Part shown: positions 24,541 to 36,933 of the stretch, piece after piece | How the letters are laid out: the number at the start of each line of letters is the position of its first letter | Numbering within the stretch: the first letter of the stretch is position 1 | DNA from: Ananas comosus | Taxonomy: Eukaryota; Streptophyta; Magnoliopsida; Poales; Bromeliaceae | Assembly: GCF_001540865.1 (NCBI RefSeq) | Contig: NC_033625.1 | Span: forward strand, 6,718,023 to 6,782,022 | Length of the DNA stretch: 64,000 bases | Direction of reading: 5' to 3' | Notes under the pieces: model-generated | Told to the model about the DNA's origin: nothing | The model's database searches: none | Seen by the model: the letters and a program-made list of their open reading frames with translations, nothing else | Position numbers and translations under genes: made by a program

Positions 24541-27500
24541 GAAGTATTTACGAAGTAGGTGCAGTTTCTACTTCTCATACCTCTCTGCTGTTGCAGGTTT
24601 TATCCCCATTGTGATTTCAATAATCATATGCTGGATATTCCTGGTGATTGAAGCTCTCTTGCTGGCTGAAATAAACATCTCTCTGTGGAAGAAGAGCGAG
24701 AATGATGAGAGAGAAATTGGTGAGGATCTAGAAGTAATATCACTGCGGACTATGGCCCAAGAAACTCTAGGCGAGTTTGGAGGGAATTTGGCCACTGTAA
24801 CTTACGAATTCCTGGCTTATACATCTATGGTCGCTTATGCATCCAAATCAGGGGAAGTCCTATCTCACTTGATCAACCTTCCTGAATCCATCTCAGGCAA
24901 CTTCTTCACCCTCTTTGTGGCACTTCTCATTGTCGCTGGCGGGACCCACATCACAGATCGAGTCAACCAATGGTTGACCTTTTCCATGCTCGGTATGCTT
25001 GCTACTCACCCTTTAGAAAATATTTTTAAAACATATACAGATATTTGGACATTCTTGATGCAGCTGCAAAGTGAGGAAAAAGGATTCATGAAACAATAAA
25101 ACTTATTAAACATTTTAAGAATAAAATAAAAGGATGCATAAGGCAAAATTAAGGCTTTACCACTTCACCTATACTCCATAGATAGTTAGATACAGGGAAA
25201 TATACTAACGCGGTTGCTCTTTATAAAATTTATCTTGTTTTGCTGAATGGAGTTGACCATTGAGAAGGTCATAATGAAACTACTGCTTGGAAAAATGTAG
25301 TAGCTAAGCCAGAATACAGTTTCATGATCTAAGATAGTTAGACCATTTCTTTAAGCCTGCTTTTAGGAGTTAGGGGAATAATCTACAATCATATCTAGTC
25401 ATTTTACATGGAAAATCAGTGAGCATCCAGTCGCCTTTTTTCTGTCTTACAAAACACAGCAGATGAAACTAATACAGAAGTCAAGAAGAGCAGTCATGCA
25501 TGCCTATAGATGAGACATTTAAGAGATCTTTATGTATATGCCAAATGTAATTTTTGTCATGGCAATAGAAACTCCATGGTGATGTTAATTTGTCCTAATA
25601 AAAATACTTAAAACTGAAAGAGTACTTTCCACCAGTGATTTGGAAGAAATTTCCACAATTTTACCAATATAAAAATGCTTATTTTGCTTTTGATCAGATA
25701 AACATATGCAAGATAACACGATGTAATAAAGAATCTTAGGTTTAAGTGAGGTCAGGCCTAAAGCATACAGACACAAGAGAAGCCCTAAGCTCTGTTTTGA
25801 CTTTTGAGATGCCATGTTGAGTAACTTGGGAACGTCAGAGTAATCTTCATTTGTAATGAAAGATTGCTTGCCATAATTGAAGCTACAGCAATAGCATCTG
25901 GTAGTAGTGGAGGGGCAAATTTGCAAACAATATCCAATTGGGACAAGGTTCCACCAACAATCCCAGTGATCATCTTCTCACTGGTGTATCATGATATCAC
26001 ACCCGGTAATTAATCAGCAAATTTATTATGATATAGACTAATAATTTTCTATAGACTGATGCTGAATTTATTTGCATGCAATCTGTGCATACCTTGGTTG
26101 GGATCTTGCACGGATAAAGCTCTCGATAATGCTGGGGAGTATCGTGCCACTTCTTTCTTTACTTGTCTGGGATGATATTGCTCTTAGCCTCTCAAATTTT
26201 GATGGCTCTGATCCTCTTGACATGCTTAAGATGCAGTACGAACTACAAATCAAAATTGAAGTGTCAAACACTACAATTTGTTAGAGATGTTAAATCAAAA
26301 TGGAGGAAGAGCTGGGAATTCGAAGGGAGCCAAATATTGCACTGGGAAATTGGATGGTTTTTGATTGTTTTATACATGCACATGACAACCGTGTGCTTAC
26401 TGTTGAAGGGATTTGACTAGAGTTCCTAACAGAAAACCAAAATGAAAACCACAGGATGGCAATGTATAAATGTGCTTAAACCATAGGAGGCATTTGAAAT
26501 TAACCTTTTCTTAGTTGACAACTATTATGCTCTATTGCCTATGAACGACATCGCTAACTTTCCTCTATAAAATAACAATGTCTAGGTTAATAAGAAATTA
26601 GCATATATGATATCTTGTTTTTTCAGTATATAAGCATAGCCATGCTAGTGATATTACTAATATTGTTCTTGATGAAGATGGAGTAGCATGTCTTCACTTC
26701 TAGCAGTCAGGACATCAATGATCGGAACTCTCCTCGGAGTCTCTCAGTTCTTTATTGAACAGCTTATTAATCTCTTCAGTGCACCACCAATTCTATCACC
26801 AGTAAGTTAAACTAATCCAGTGACTATGTTGACTATATCATCATACAATTAGATAACTTCATAACTTAAGTCACATTTTTCGAACATGCAAACATCATAC
26901 CAACTTACCAAGCTCATTCAAATTTGTATTTTGCCCTTCAAGATAATGTGCACTTCATCACCCAAATGCACTTGATGATAGTTTGTTGACTTAGAATTGG
27001 AATTCATCTGTAAGACTCTAACCAAAATCAAATCTCGACATGGCAGTTTTGGGTTATTTCTATTATCTAGGAAATCACAAGTCATATATGATGGTTCATG
27101 CAGGGAAAGATAAAAGATGATTCTATTGATGGTGCTGTAGAAGTCAAGGATACACATTATAATGCTAAGAAATTGATGGACAACAATAAGCTCAGTATTG
27201 TGGCATCTACAATTGTGATTCTTCCTACTATGCTCATCTCAACAGTTGTACCAAATGCATTTTCACTAGCAACCGATATTGCAGTAAGTGATTTGCATAA
27301 CCATCAGCAAGTTTAGATCTAGAAAAAAAAAAAAAATCTGACGCATATATTTGGGATTTTCTATATTCACATGTGTATGAAATATGAATTGTGTTGAGAT
27401 TCATAAGAGCTTTCTTTGTAGTTTCCAAATCCTTATTATAGTCCCCAGTATTATCAATTTTACAGCTATAACTGTATCTAATATACACTTGATAAATGTA

Positions 27501-27949
27501 CAATACACTTGATACAAAGATACCCCTATACCTGACCAAAAAAAGTTTGAACATGACATCCAAATAACAAAGAAATCTCATTTGCATTCAGGTGCCTTTT
27601 AAATCTGCAGATATCCCTACTCATGTAAGGGAAATTCAATATGAGTGTCAAGTGTACATTTATACATGGACAGAAATTCTTGAATCCTTCAAAAAAAAAA
27701 GGAAACCAACATCAGCCTTCCTAATATATTTCTACAAACAAATTAGATTTTATATATAGCTCAATGTGGTAGTGACTTAGCTGGTGTTAATACAAGGATG
27801 AGTGGAACATGTATAAAAAATAATAAAGAATCCATTTCAAATTTACTGTCCTAGTAAGAAATGCTTTAGGATGAATGCAACAGTGAAGCCTATAGAATGT
27901 GCCAATTGATCTATACTCCTCCCCTTTTCCCCTTTTCCATTTTTCCCTC

Positions 27950-28068
27950 TTTGTGTTTTCCTTTTCTTTCCTTTCTTGGAGGCCTGGTTGTCTCACTGTG
28001 TAGCCAAGTTCACTATCTAATTGAATGAAGCGGTAGCATGCTATCAATTTCTCAAAAAAAGAAGATAT
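27950..28068 (+). mobile_element. Possible LINE 3' end in permease-like intron 6
   Basis: Ends TTGAATGAAGCGGTAGCATG then CTATC, a short spacer and an A run (28053-28059). The AATGAAG plus GGTAGC/GCTATC hairpin plus A-tail arrangement matches the LINE ends at 19552 and 21930. The upstream part is unrecognised, so boundaries are approximate. Confidence 0.4.
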
Positions 28069-28488
28069 TGCCAATTTGGATTTTGTTTGCATCGTTGCTC
28101 TCCTTTATCTAACAAAAGCATATTTTTTATTATTCATAAGAAATCAGTTCTCCTTCATTGATTTTCTAAATAAATACATAGATTTTTATGTTCTAATAAT
28201 ACCTTTTAGGGTGGTTATTGCATGATGATCTTGTATGGCATTCTTCCACCAATGATGGCATGGTTAATGCATTTTAGGATGTACGATACTGCGCCGCAGG
28301 AAGCAAAAGATTCCACAGATGAGAATAAAAAAGTAGTATTATCAAGTACCAAAACTGTACTCATTGGAATGGGATTATTTTCTATTGTAATAACAATGGA
28401 GCAATTTTTGCAGGATCTAGTTGTTCTGGACTCATATTTATTTTCTTACAACACAATAGAAAAACTATTTTTCCATGTCAGTCTGTAA

Positions 28489-29883
28489 TGCCAACAAGTT
28501 CTCAAAAAAAATATGTATATATCTGAAGTATATAACTGGTGTAATGCCCCTGAGACAGACAAATAACTGCTTTACACAAAACAGATCAAACCAAACTGAC
28601 AGATAGAATATAGTGCCAATGTTAAACCAAATTAGGCAATACAATCAAGTCAAAGACAAAAGTATCAGCAAATTTTTGCTGATACAATAATCAGCAAGAC
28701 AACGTAGGAGCCGGAGAAAAACTCTATCACCTCACATAGAGGAAGAAGAGAAAGGCCTGCATCAAATGCAAATGCCACTCAGGAGAACCAGAAAAGAAGA
28801 CACCATAAATTTATACGCGAGCACACAGCTAATTACAAACTAGGGGAAACAGAAGTTTCCATTGATCGATCCCCTCTTCATCAATTCATCTTAGACGATA
28901 AAAGCCAAATACGACAGAACCCTAAATCTAATGCACAATGAAGTGAATCAACTGAAAAGTTGATGCACAGTGAAGTGAATCAATTGAAAAGAGAAAGGTC
29001 AGATTCGAGAAACCAGTGGGTAATAAAAACGAATAGATTCGAGAACTGGAAAACTCAAATCTCCATTACGATCATAATAAGGCAAAATTAAAAGCTCGAT
29101 ACAAAATCAAATCAACACAACGATTTGGAGATTGCATGTGGGAGGATGAAAACCTTTCCTTTCGCCGGAGCGTAGTGCCTCGGATGCGAATGCGAGGAGC
29201 TTACGCTGCGCGAGGGTGAGCCATTCCCGGTTTCGTGTCACGGGGCTTTTATGGACAGGGCAGAGAGGGGCTTTTGGGCGGGTGTATCTGAAAATCAAAC
29301 CCGATGAGCACTACTATAATAATAATTACTATAATAATAGACACAATTTAATGTGCATTTTCTGCAAAGTTTTAAAATTACTATAAGTTTATCTTATTTT
29401 AAATTTCCCCCCCCCCCCCCGCCCTCTATCTCTGTAAGTGGGTGTTTGGTTCTCTGAGAAAAGATGTCAAAACAAATTAACTTCTGTTAGTTCTCCAAAT
29501 TTCTGTCCATTAATAAGCAAAAATATGAAAAAAGTATTTTTCATATTTTTTAAAAAATAATTTTTATAATTTTTTTTAGAAGCCAAAGAACGTCTAATCC
29601 TTCATCAATCCGGTTCAACAGCATCGAACCGTGACCCGGTCGATTATCGAGTCCGCATTCAAGCCATACTGTCTCATACGAGACGCGCCGCCGCCACGCC
29701 GGCGCCGACGCCGACGCCGCCGATCGGTTCCAGGAGCCTCGAGCATATCCCGCCCACGGTAAAACCCTAAACCCTAGAACAANGAAGCGGTTCTCTTCCC
29801 GCGACTTAACACGAATCTCTCTCCTCGTCTCCTCTCCTCCTCTCCTCTGATTTTCTCAAAACAGTGAAACGCAGAGAGGAGGT
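28489..29883. other. Intergenic region upstream of TIM21 with a duplicate at a gap
   Basis: AT-rich DNA holding a C-tract (29408-29420) and one minus-strand ORF at 29107-29298 (63 codons) in unusually G+C-rich sequence (see findings). 29688-29782 repeats part of TIM21 exon 1 and intron 1 and ends at the N at 29783. Confidence 0.5.
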
Positions 29884-30072
29884 ATGACCTCTCGGATCGC
29901 CGGGTCGCTTCGGAGTCGACTAGGCCGCCGCCTCCTCTCAGCCGCCTCAGCGCCGCCGCGCTCCTCCTCCTCCGCCTCCGCCGCCACGCCGGCGCCGACG
30001 CCGACGCCGCCGATCGGTTCCAGGAGCCTCGAGCATATCCCGCCCACGGTAAAACCCTAAACCCTAGAACAA
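29688..30072. repeat. 95-bp direct duplicate spanning TIM21 exon 1 and the single-N gap
   Basis: 29688-29782 and 29978-30072 are identical over 95 bases: the end of exon 1, its donor and the AAACCCTAA-containing start of intron 1. The left copy stops exactly at the N (29783). Best read as an unmerged contig end. Confidence 0.85.
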
Positions 30073-33000
30073 GCTCGATGTTTGCGACACGTGTCTTTGG
30101 GTTTCGCTAGATCGTTTTGTATGCATCAACAATAAGTTGGGTGTGCAAGGTGTTTGATGAAATGCTAATGGGGGTCATATGTGTCAAAATAGCTAAGTTT
30201 CTTGCTGGTAGAAGCTGTTCTGATTCAACAGGATCAAATTTAGATGTTAGATGTTTGATTGTGGTAGTTTCTGTTTCTCCTTTGCAACTGTGGCGCAGAC
30301 TTTGTTTGATAACCAAACTTATCTTCCTTCCCAAAAAAAGAAAAAAAGAAAAAAGATTTTAGTTCCTTAAAATGAGAATAATATGGAACGATTGGAAAAG
30401 TTCCATCAGGTTGATGTAATTATACTGATCTGTGTAACATCTTATGAAGATTTCAGTCCTGATCTCTAAGATCGAATTTCGGGGAACATGACTTTCGATA
30501 TTGGTGGATAGTATTCATTGATCTTGTTGGGTAACGGGTTATGAACTCTGGGTACCTCTTTATATTTTTTGCGAGGACTTTGATTACTTCTTGTCTGGGG
30601 ATTCGTGGAACATGGATTGTGTCATTTGACTGGCTTGTTGAAATATAGAATTTTTCAGAAACCCTATGCTGAGATTTTTTTTTTTTCTTTTTCTTCTAAG
30701 TTTAGTGCAATTCCTTATGTTTGCACTAGTTCTTATTACTTTCAAGTAACTGATCCTCTTCTTTCTTTTACCGCAGGATGTAACAAAGGCCGGAGGTCAG
30801 TATTAGTTCTTTATAACAAGTTTTACGGTCGATGTTGTTTTCTGTCTGTGATGTGTATCTAGTAAATATTGCAGTTCTGTAGGGTCCGTTACCACCTTTG
30901 AAATTTGTTTTGAAGTTTATTGAAAAGGTAGGGATTCCGGCGTTCCGCCAGAAACCTCATCCATTTTGGACGGTTGTTCTCAAGGAAACAAGTTACTGCT
31001 GCTTTTCTTCTTTATAGTACAAAATAGGATATATAATTTGAGACATTAATCTTGAAAGTGAGTAATCAGCATTTTGCCAATTAACTAGAATTTCTATTTA
31101 ATACAACTTGTAGTGGATTTTGTCATGTGCTTGCAATAAGATAAGTGGTCTAATTTGTGGATTAAAGAAATTTACAGATCCTGAAATATAAGGATTTAAT
31201 TTGCAGGGAAGCTGTTCATAAGTGACCTCACCAGACTGTTTGTTTGCTACCTCACCATATAAGCAGTATTAAGAGTACTTGTTATTATTATTTTTTTATT
31301 ATAGGTGTTGGTTCTGCCAACATGGAAACCTAGGAAGAAAGGGGATTCTGATCTTTTGCCATATATATCGATTATCATTCTTCATTTTAGTTTCTGTGGA
31401 AGGGAATCATTTTCAGAACTTCTAATTCCTGTCATTCTTACGGCCCATCATGGCATAATGAGCTTTCAGGATCTAGGCCCAATGATATAGTCAAGCTAAC
31501 GGCAGTTTTTAAAATCTATTACTGTTTCTGATCTTGAAAAATCAAGGAAGTGCAATCAGTTTGATCACTAGGTTGGTTGATTGGATTTGTTGGTTAGTCA
31601 GCTATTTGCATGTGAAAATTTTTCTCATATTTCGCCTTAATTTTGCATCTGTAATATTTCTGAGGCCTATCTGTTCATGAATATTCCATAGAGATTAGTG
31701 AATGAAAGTTGGACCCATGAGGATCAGGTCGACTTTCTCAATCCGATTTTTTCTAGATTAAGTGGATTCCAATAGCCATTGATCCTTTTGCAGGATGCTT
31801 GGTTTCATCTAGAGACCCCTCGAGATGGTATATGATCAACAGATGGTCTTCACATTTTCTTAATAGTCACCATGGACGGCATCAGTTGTTTCCCTCGTTA
31901 GTAAGAACATGTGCAGCCAATTATTCTACAAATCAATCAAATCAAGCACCAAGAGAGGTTTGTAGTTATTAATAATAACAATATACATATGTTGCTATTC
32001 TTCAGCTAGCTGTCTGACATCAGTTTTTCAATTGCTTCACCTACATGCTCCTTGTTCATGTGGAAAATCATATATATTCAAGTTTTAACAATCGGTAAGA
32101 TTCGTGATTCACGAGAGTTGTAAATGGCAATTGAATATGGACGACAAGGTCAACTATCATATTGTCTATTCGTCCTAACAGTATAGAAAAGCATGTTGAA
32201 GAATATTTGTTCTCTGATATAGAATTTATCTTAATATAATGGATTATTATGTGAACGGGTGATATTTACAGTGTTAGTTTGGAGCGAGAATTCAAGTTTC
32301 CAGCAGCTTGATTATTTATCATGTGATTTCTGGTTGGATTATGAATTCTATTGCTTGACTTGATATACCATACAACCAATAAGTAATAACTGTTTTTTCC
32401 AGTTTTAAATTTAGACTTGTGGAGGTCTGGCCAGACCTTCCCCTTTGAACACATAGTTGCTGTTGTTTGCTGCTTACCCACCATCTGTGCACATATTATG
32501 GGTATACTGGAAGCAGTTTTAATTCTGTAAAAGGAAATTTGTTTTGTAATTACATGTTTCACTGTTTTGGGATGAAAGTAGGTTCTTAAGCTGGCAAATA
32601 GGCAAAAGAGATAACCTTTACTGGTTATTACAGAGAGAGTCAAAATCTGCTATTGGTTTTCAACTTTCAGATCACCTAATTACATCTTTCAGGTTCCAAG
32701 TTATCCTTGTGTAGCAGTGAAATTTATGCGGATTTTCAGCTTTCTGTCTCATCACTCATCTTTTGTTTATCACATTATCAACCATTGTTTGATCTTTTTC
32801 ATTTACTGTTTCATGTCTTTCATGGTTTTGAATGTGCCCTTAGAACTATGGGCTGCATCATGCTCATACCATTATAATGGTACATTAGTTATTAACATCA
32901 TATCGTCCGATCCTTTTCTCAGGAGAGAAAAGATATATCCACTGTAGATGATCCCTTTGATGCTCCAACATATAATATTCCAGAAAAGCCAGTGACATTT

Positions 33001-34672
33001 GCCGAGGGTGCTTCATACAGTGTAGTGATACTAGCTGGGTTGGGCATAGCGGCCTTGGCTGCCTATGCGGTTTTCAAAGAGCTCATCTTCGAGCCGAAGG
33101 AGTAAGTTTTCTGTTCTTTTAAACGCAAGTAATTAGGAAACTTCAAATGTCTGAAATAGGAATAAGAACTTAATTTCAAATTTCCTCCTCCTGATGAACA
33201 AGCAAATATTATGAATATATGAAGAATGAAGATTTGGGTTATACAATCAGGAAGTGAGCATTGAGGAAGAAGATTTGGAATACACTTTTGAGATGAGAGA
33301 AAAATAACTTGCTGAAGTTTTAGCTTATTTATCGAAATCTTGGCCAGACATATAAAGCTATATCTGCTTTTCGATCTTTGAACATCGATGTAGACTAGCT
33401 AATGTTATTCCTAACACTCAAAAATTAACAAAGAAAAGAGAGTGAAGGTGTCTATATCCTTGCACTCCCTGCTTTTCTCTTTCTCTTAATCCCTTTAGCT
33501 TATAGGTAAAAATTGAAGAAAAGAAAGTTTAGACATCTCTGTTAGTAATTTTGAAGAGCTCCATGTCTACAATTTCTGATTTTAGTTGATAAGCAAAAGT
33601 TTTCTGATGCAGTTGCTACTATTTTTTGTTTCCTTGTAGGTACAAAATCTTTGGAAAGGCTCTTCAAAGGGTTCAGAAGGATAATCAGGTCTGTAGAATC
33701 CTCTATGTTTTGCCTGTTTTTGATCTACCTACCTCATAGAAATAGATGTTTCTTGGTTTTTTTGCTCTGTTTTATAGTATCTCTGCCGTATTGTCAGGTT
33801 ACAGTGAGAATCGGCTCCCCTGTTACTGGATATGGGCAGGAAAGCAGAAATCGTGCTGCTCGGCAGCGAATTCCAAACAGGGTTTGGACCGATGAAGACG
33901 GCGTCGAGCATGTTGAGGTAGCCATTTGTTCTAAAATCTCCATTTATTCTCTAGACCTCATCTTCAAGTTACAATATTTCTTTTCTTTTGAACTTCAACT
34001 TTATTACCTTGTGGGGAAAAGGGCTGAACTACGTGGCATGTAAGGTGCAGTTAGGGGATAATAGGGGGATGACTCGAGTTGCTCCTCTTATCCAGCCTTA
34101 CAACCAAAAAACAACATTTGTTGTTATTCTGGTAAATGAGGTTACTCTGGGATGAATACAATTCCAGTAAGTGTTACACTTGGAATTTTGCTATCCTCTT
34201 GTTTTAGGCCCATATATCCTTGTAGTTCTTGTTGTTATTATCTAACATTAAGTCTATTAAATCTCTCTATAATTATCAAGATCTTCGCTTCAGTAGAGAG
34301 TCAAAGTGCAAGCTTTGACTTTGTTCTTGGTTATCCTAGGCTAGAAGGATAATCTAAGTCAAAAATAAAAAAGAAATTGAAAAAAAGAGAGTAATCCTTG
34401 CAATATTTTCTTCTGAACCAAAGATGCCAAAAGGTGGATGATCTTTTGTTGGTAAACACAAAGATCATGATTAACTTTGCATATATTATTGATAAACTCT
34501 CATCTCTACGCAGGTAAACTTCTATATTCGTGGACCCCATGGTGCTGGAAAGGTGTACGCTGAAATGTTCAAAGATCGTGAGGACAAGAATTGGAAGTTT
34601 ACATACCTAATAGTTGAGATCAAGTCTCCGACCCAAGCACAGTTGATGTTAGAATCCTATGTCCCAGCTTAG
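29884..34672 (+). CDS. TIM21: Mitochondrial import inner membrane translocase subunit TIM21
   Basis: CDS join(29884..30048, 30777..30795, 31794..31957, 32923..33101, 33640..33688, 33798..33917, 34514..34672): seven exons, one only 19 bases, all GT-AG and in phase, 284 residues. TIM21 is a single-pass inner-membrane component of the TIM23 presequence translocase; its intermembrane-space domain contacts TOM22 and couples import to respiratory complexes. The N-terminus is Arg/Ser-rich with no acidic residue in the first 40 ([20 protein letters not shown]), as expected of a presequence. One membrane helix lies at about residues 147-166. The C-terminal TIM21 domain contains [39 protein letters not shown] and the final [13 protein letters not shown]. 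The start at 29884 is the first ATG of the open exon. A duplicated fragment of exon 1 lies upstream at a gap and could mislead gene callers. Confidence 0.95.
30052..30067 (+). promoter_or_regulatory. Telo-box (AAACCCTAA dimer) at start of TIM21 intron 1
   Basis: AAACCCTAAACCCTAG begins four bases inside intron 1, about 170 bases after the start codon. Telo-boxes near plant transcription starts are associated with housekeeping and translation or mitochondrial genes (known); function here is inferred. Confidence 0.45.
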
Positions 34673-35464
34673 GATTGGGGGGATGCTACGGTATTTACGT
34701 TTTTAAGTCTCATCCTTTGGGTCGTAAAGGGTGAGTTCAACATCGACTATAGATTTTGCCAGCTGATCTTTTCGACATGGTGTTCTAAATTTGTCCTTCC
34801 ATTTTGATGAAATTTCGAGTTCTTCTTCCTTTTTGATTTACAAATGCAATTTTTTACAAATGCAATTTTTTTTCCATTTTTACTCGAGGCTTTGCCTTGT
34901 CGTCCTAATATGTTTGCTTCTCCACTTTCTTCTCGGTCATTGAACCTTCTCGTACTTTCACCTGCACCTGTATAATGAATGGTATGAACCACCTGTTCGA
35001 GAAACCTTGGATTGAGACCTTTGGTGTTGATCTTTTTCTTTTTCCTTTTTTTGTTCCCCTTCAAAATAGTTCTGTGGTTAGTTCTAAGCTGTGGTAGGGT
35101 GAAGCTAACATGAGGAGATCGATTCTTTAATTGTCTACAAGTAAGTTCACGATGTGTTTTTGTTTTTATTTGATCACCTGGATGGCCGAGGAGCTTTGTC
35201 CACGCCGAAGTTGTCTTTTAATAGTGAGGCCCCGCCTCTCCTTAGTCATTTGTTTACTGCTGTATCTACTAGTGAATAGTGATGACTTTTTAAACAGGGA
35301 AAAATAGTCACACGAAAAATGTTTACGTCGTGCGACTTGCGAGCCGGTGTTGAAACCTTTGCAAGTTGCCGTACAAATTTAATATGTCAGCGAACTCTGA
35401 GCTGCCTTTCATTGAGTACTAACTAACAATCCATGCCCATGAATTTAGTAGTGGGTGCGCTACG

Positions 35465-35466
<2 letters not shown>

Positions 35467-35501
<35 letters not shown>
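35467..35501 (+). repeat. (TTA)n microsatellite
   Basis: About twelve uninterrupted TTA units. Confidence 0.9.
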
Positions 35502-35803
35502 GAACAATTAAGATTGCAATCTATCATTTTTTAAAAAATTTAAAATTATCATAATATATATTTTTTTCGTTGCATTTAAAAAGCAACCACACCCTGAATT
35601 GTATCTGTCTGCGGTAGCGTATACTTGGAGAGGATTAAATCCAAGACCACTCCTTGGGAAGCAACGAAAGTGTAAATGAAGAGCTCTGTTGTCGTCATAT
35701 TAAGAAGCTTGGACAGATCCAGAAGCCGAAGCCTTAACAGCAGACGCGCGTTTTACATAATCAAATTCAAATACCTTCAAAACGGATTTAAGGACATAAA
35801 AAA

Positions 35804-35806
<3 letters not shown>

Positions 35807-35879
<73 letters not shown>
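35807..35879 (+). repeat. Compound (CT)n(TA)n microsatellite
   Basis: About twenty CT units followed directly by about sixteen TA units. Confidence 0.9.
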
Positions 35880-35882
<3 letters not shown>

Positions 35883-36716
35883 AAACAAACTGCTATGAAC
35901 CACGTTATTATTTATTATTATCATTATATTTTATAAGTTTGCATATATGTATGGAAGTTAAATGTCAATTCTTTTGTGTTACTTGGTCCAACACTTGGTC
36001 AAGCCTATAATCTAAATATAGCGTACCAAGCGTGTAATCCCTATTCATTAACATATTTTTTTCATGGTTCCTCATGCAAGAATGATTTTATGGAATCAAA
36101 AATAGGAAAAGGGAAAAATTGGACGTTTGGCCAGAATTTTTGACTAAATGGGGCTGCGAACAACCATAATTTTAGGGAGCTTTTCTTTTTTCCTTTTTAC
36201 GTATGTGTGCTCCTAAAAATATATTTTGCGTATTCACTCCTCAAAAATTTTAATTTACGTACATGGACTCGTCAAACAACCAAATATTTTTCTGGAGTTG
36301 TTCTGTTGCATAATATCTACATTATTATCTAACACCCACGTTAGATTTTAACAAGTATTTAGTGTTATGTTGTGCACTTTTTGTATTGCCACCGTAAATT
36401 GTCCATTTTTCTGGTTTCGGTCAATACTTGGCTGTTTTATGCAAAATAAAATAAAAAATTGAGGATGAAAACAATTTGTAACTTATACCAAATGGTTAAA
36501 AAAATAAAAAAAATTAAACTTGAAGCAGTATCTCTGCAAAAACCGAAATTTTAAAGGATTTGAATGTAAACAAAAGATTCAGATGGGTAAATACGCAAAG
36601 ATCCCGCAAAGGGTACGTTGCACAACGAGGACCGTTTCATTCCCGCATTGTGAGATCCCGTCACCGCCCAATCCCCACGGTCTCTTATCCTCACCCGCCA
36701 TATATAGATATATGGA

Positions 36717-36724
36717 TATATAAA
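36717..36724 (+). promoter_or_regulatory. Probable TATA box of EEP/EF-hand gene
   Basis: TATATAAA lies 217 bases before the start codon at 36934 and is followed by a C/T-rich leader, a typical plant core-promoter layout. Confidence 0.5.
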
Positions 36725-36933
36725 CCTTCTCATTTCCATTCAATTCCCTCCACAACCACAACCCTCTTCTCTTCTCCTCTCCTCTCCTCTCATTTCTAGC
36801 GCTACACGCATTCTCTCGTGCTTCCTTTCATTACGACCGGGCGTGTCAAGGCTATTTTTGAGCTCTTTCCTATAAGATCGATTTCCATATCCCTCGACTG
36901 CGTGACAATTCGATCGTCGGGTTCTAATTATTA

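Larger units (their letters stand above)
23673..28488 (+). pseudogene. Tryptophan/tyrosine permease-like protein (At5g19500 type), probably degenerate
   Basis: Recognisable exons: 23673-about 24114, 24597-24992, 25863-26005, 26079-26235, 26684-26801, 27104-27283, 28210-28488. They encode the plant member of the bacterial TyrP/Mtr aromatic amino-acid permease family (about 10-11 membrane helices, often with an organellar leader). Signatures: KRGTIVGAVSLIVGT, CWIFLVIEALLLAEI, SLRTMAQETLG, TYEFLAYTSMVAY, VPPTIPVIIFSLVYHD, CAYLGWDLARIKLS, GGYCMMILYGILPPMMAW. Three defects: the second half of helix 1 (the glycine-rich segment normally following VGT) is absent and replaced by CATA/TATG low-complexity DNA; exon 2 to exon 3 is out of frame by one at the only AG; exon 4 begins after TG instead of AG. 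No stop codon interrupts the exons, so decay is recent or partly an assembly effect. The start codon is uncertain. Confidence 0.65.
34673..36716. other. Intergenic region between TIM21 and EEP/EF-hand gene
   Basis: AT-rich with two notable microsatellites listed separately. Short ORFs lie in simple repeats and have no domain. Confidence 0.6.

Noticed and set aside
24175..24578. Overlapping ORFs on both strands with many Cys, Tyr and His (24109-24477 + and 24262-24531 -)
   Set aside because: They are translations of CATA/TATG repeat DNA.
35807..35879. Candidate CRISPR-like or satellite array from regular repeats
   Set aside because: Plain dinucleotide microsatellite; no spacers anywhere in the window, and the genome is eukaryotic.
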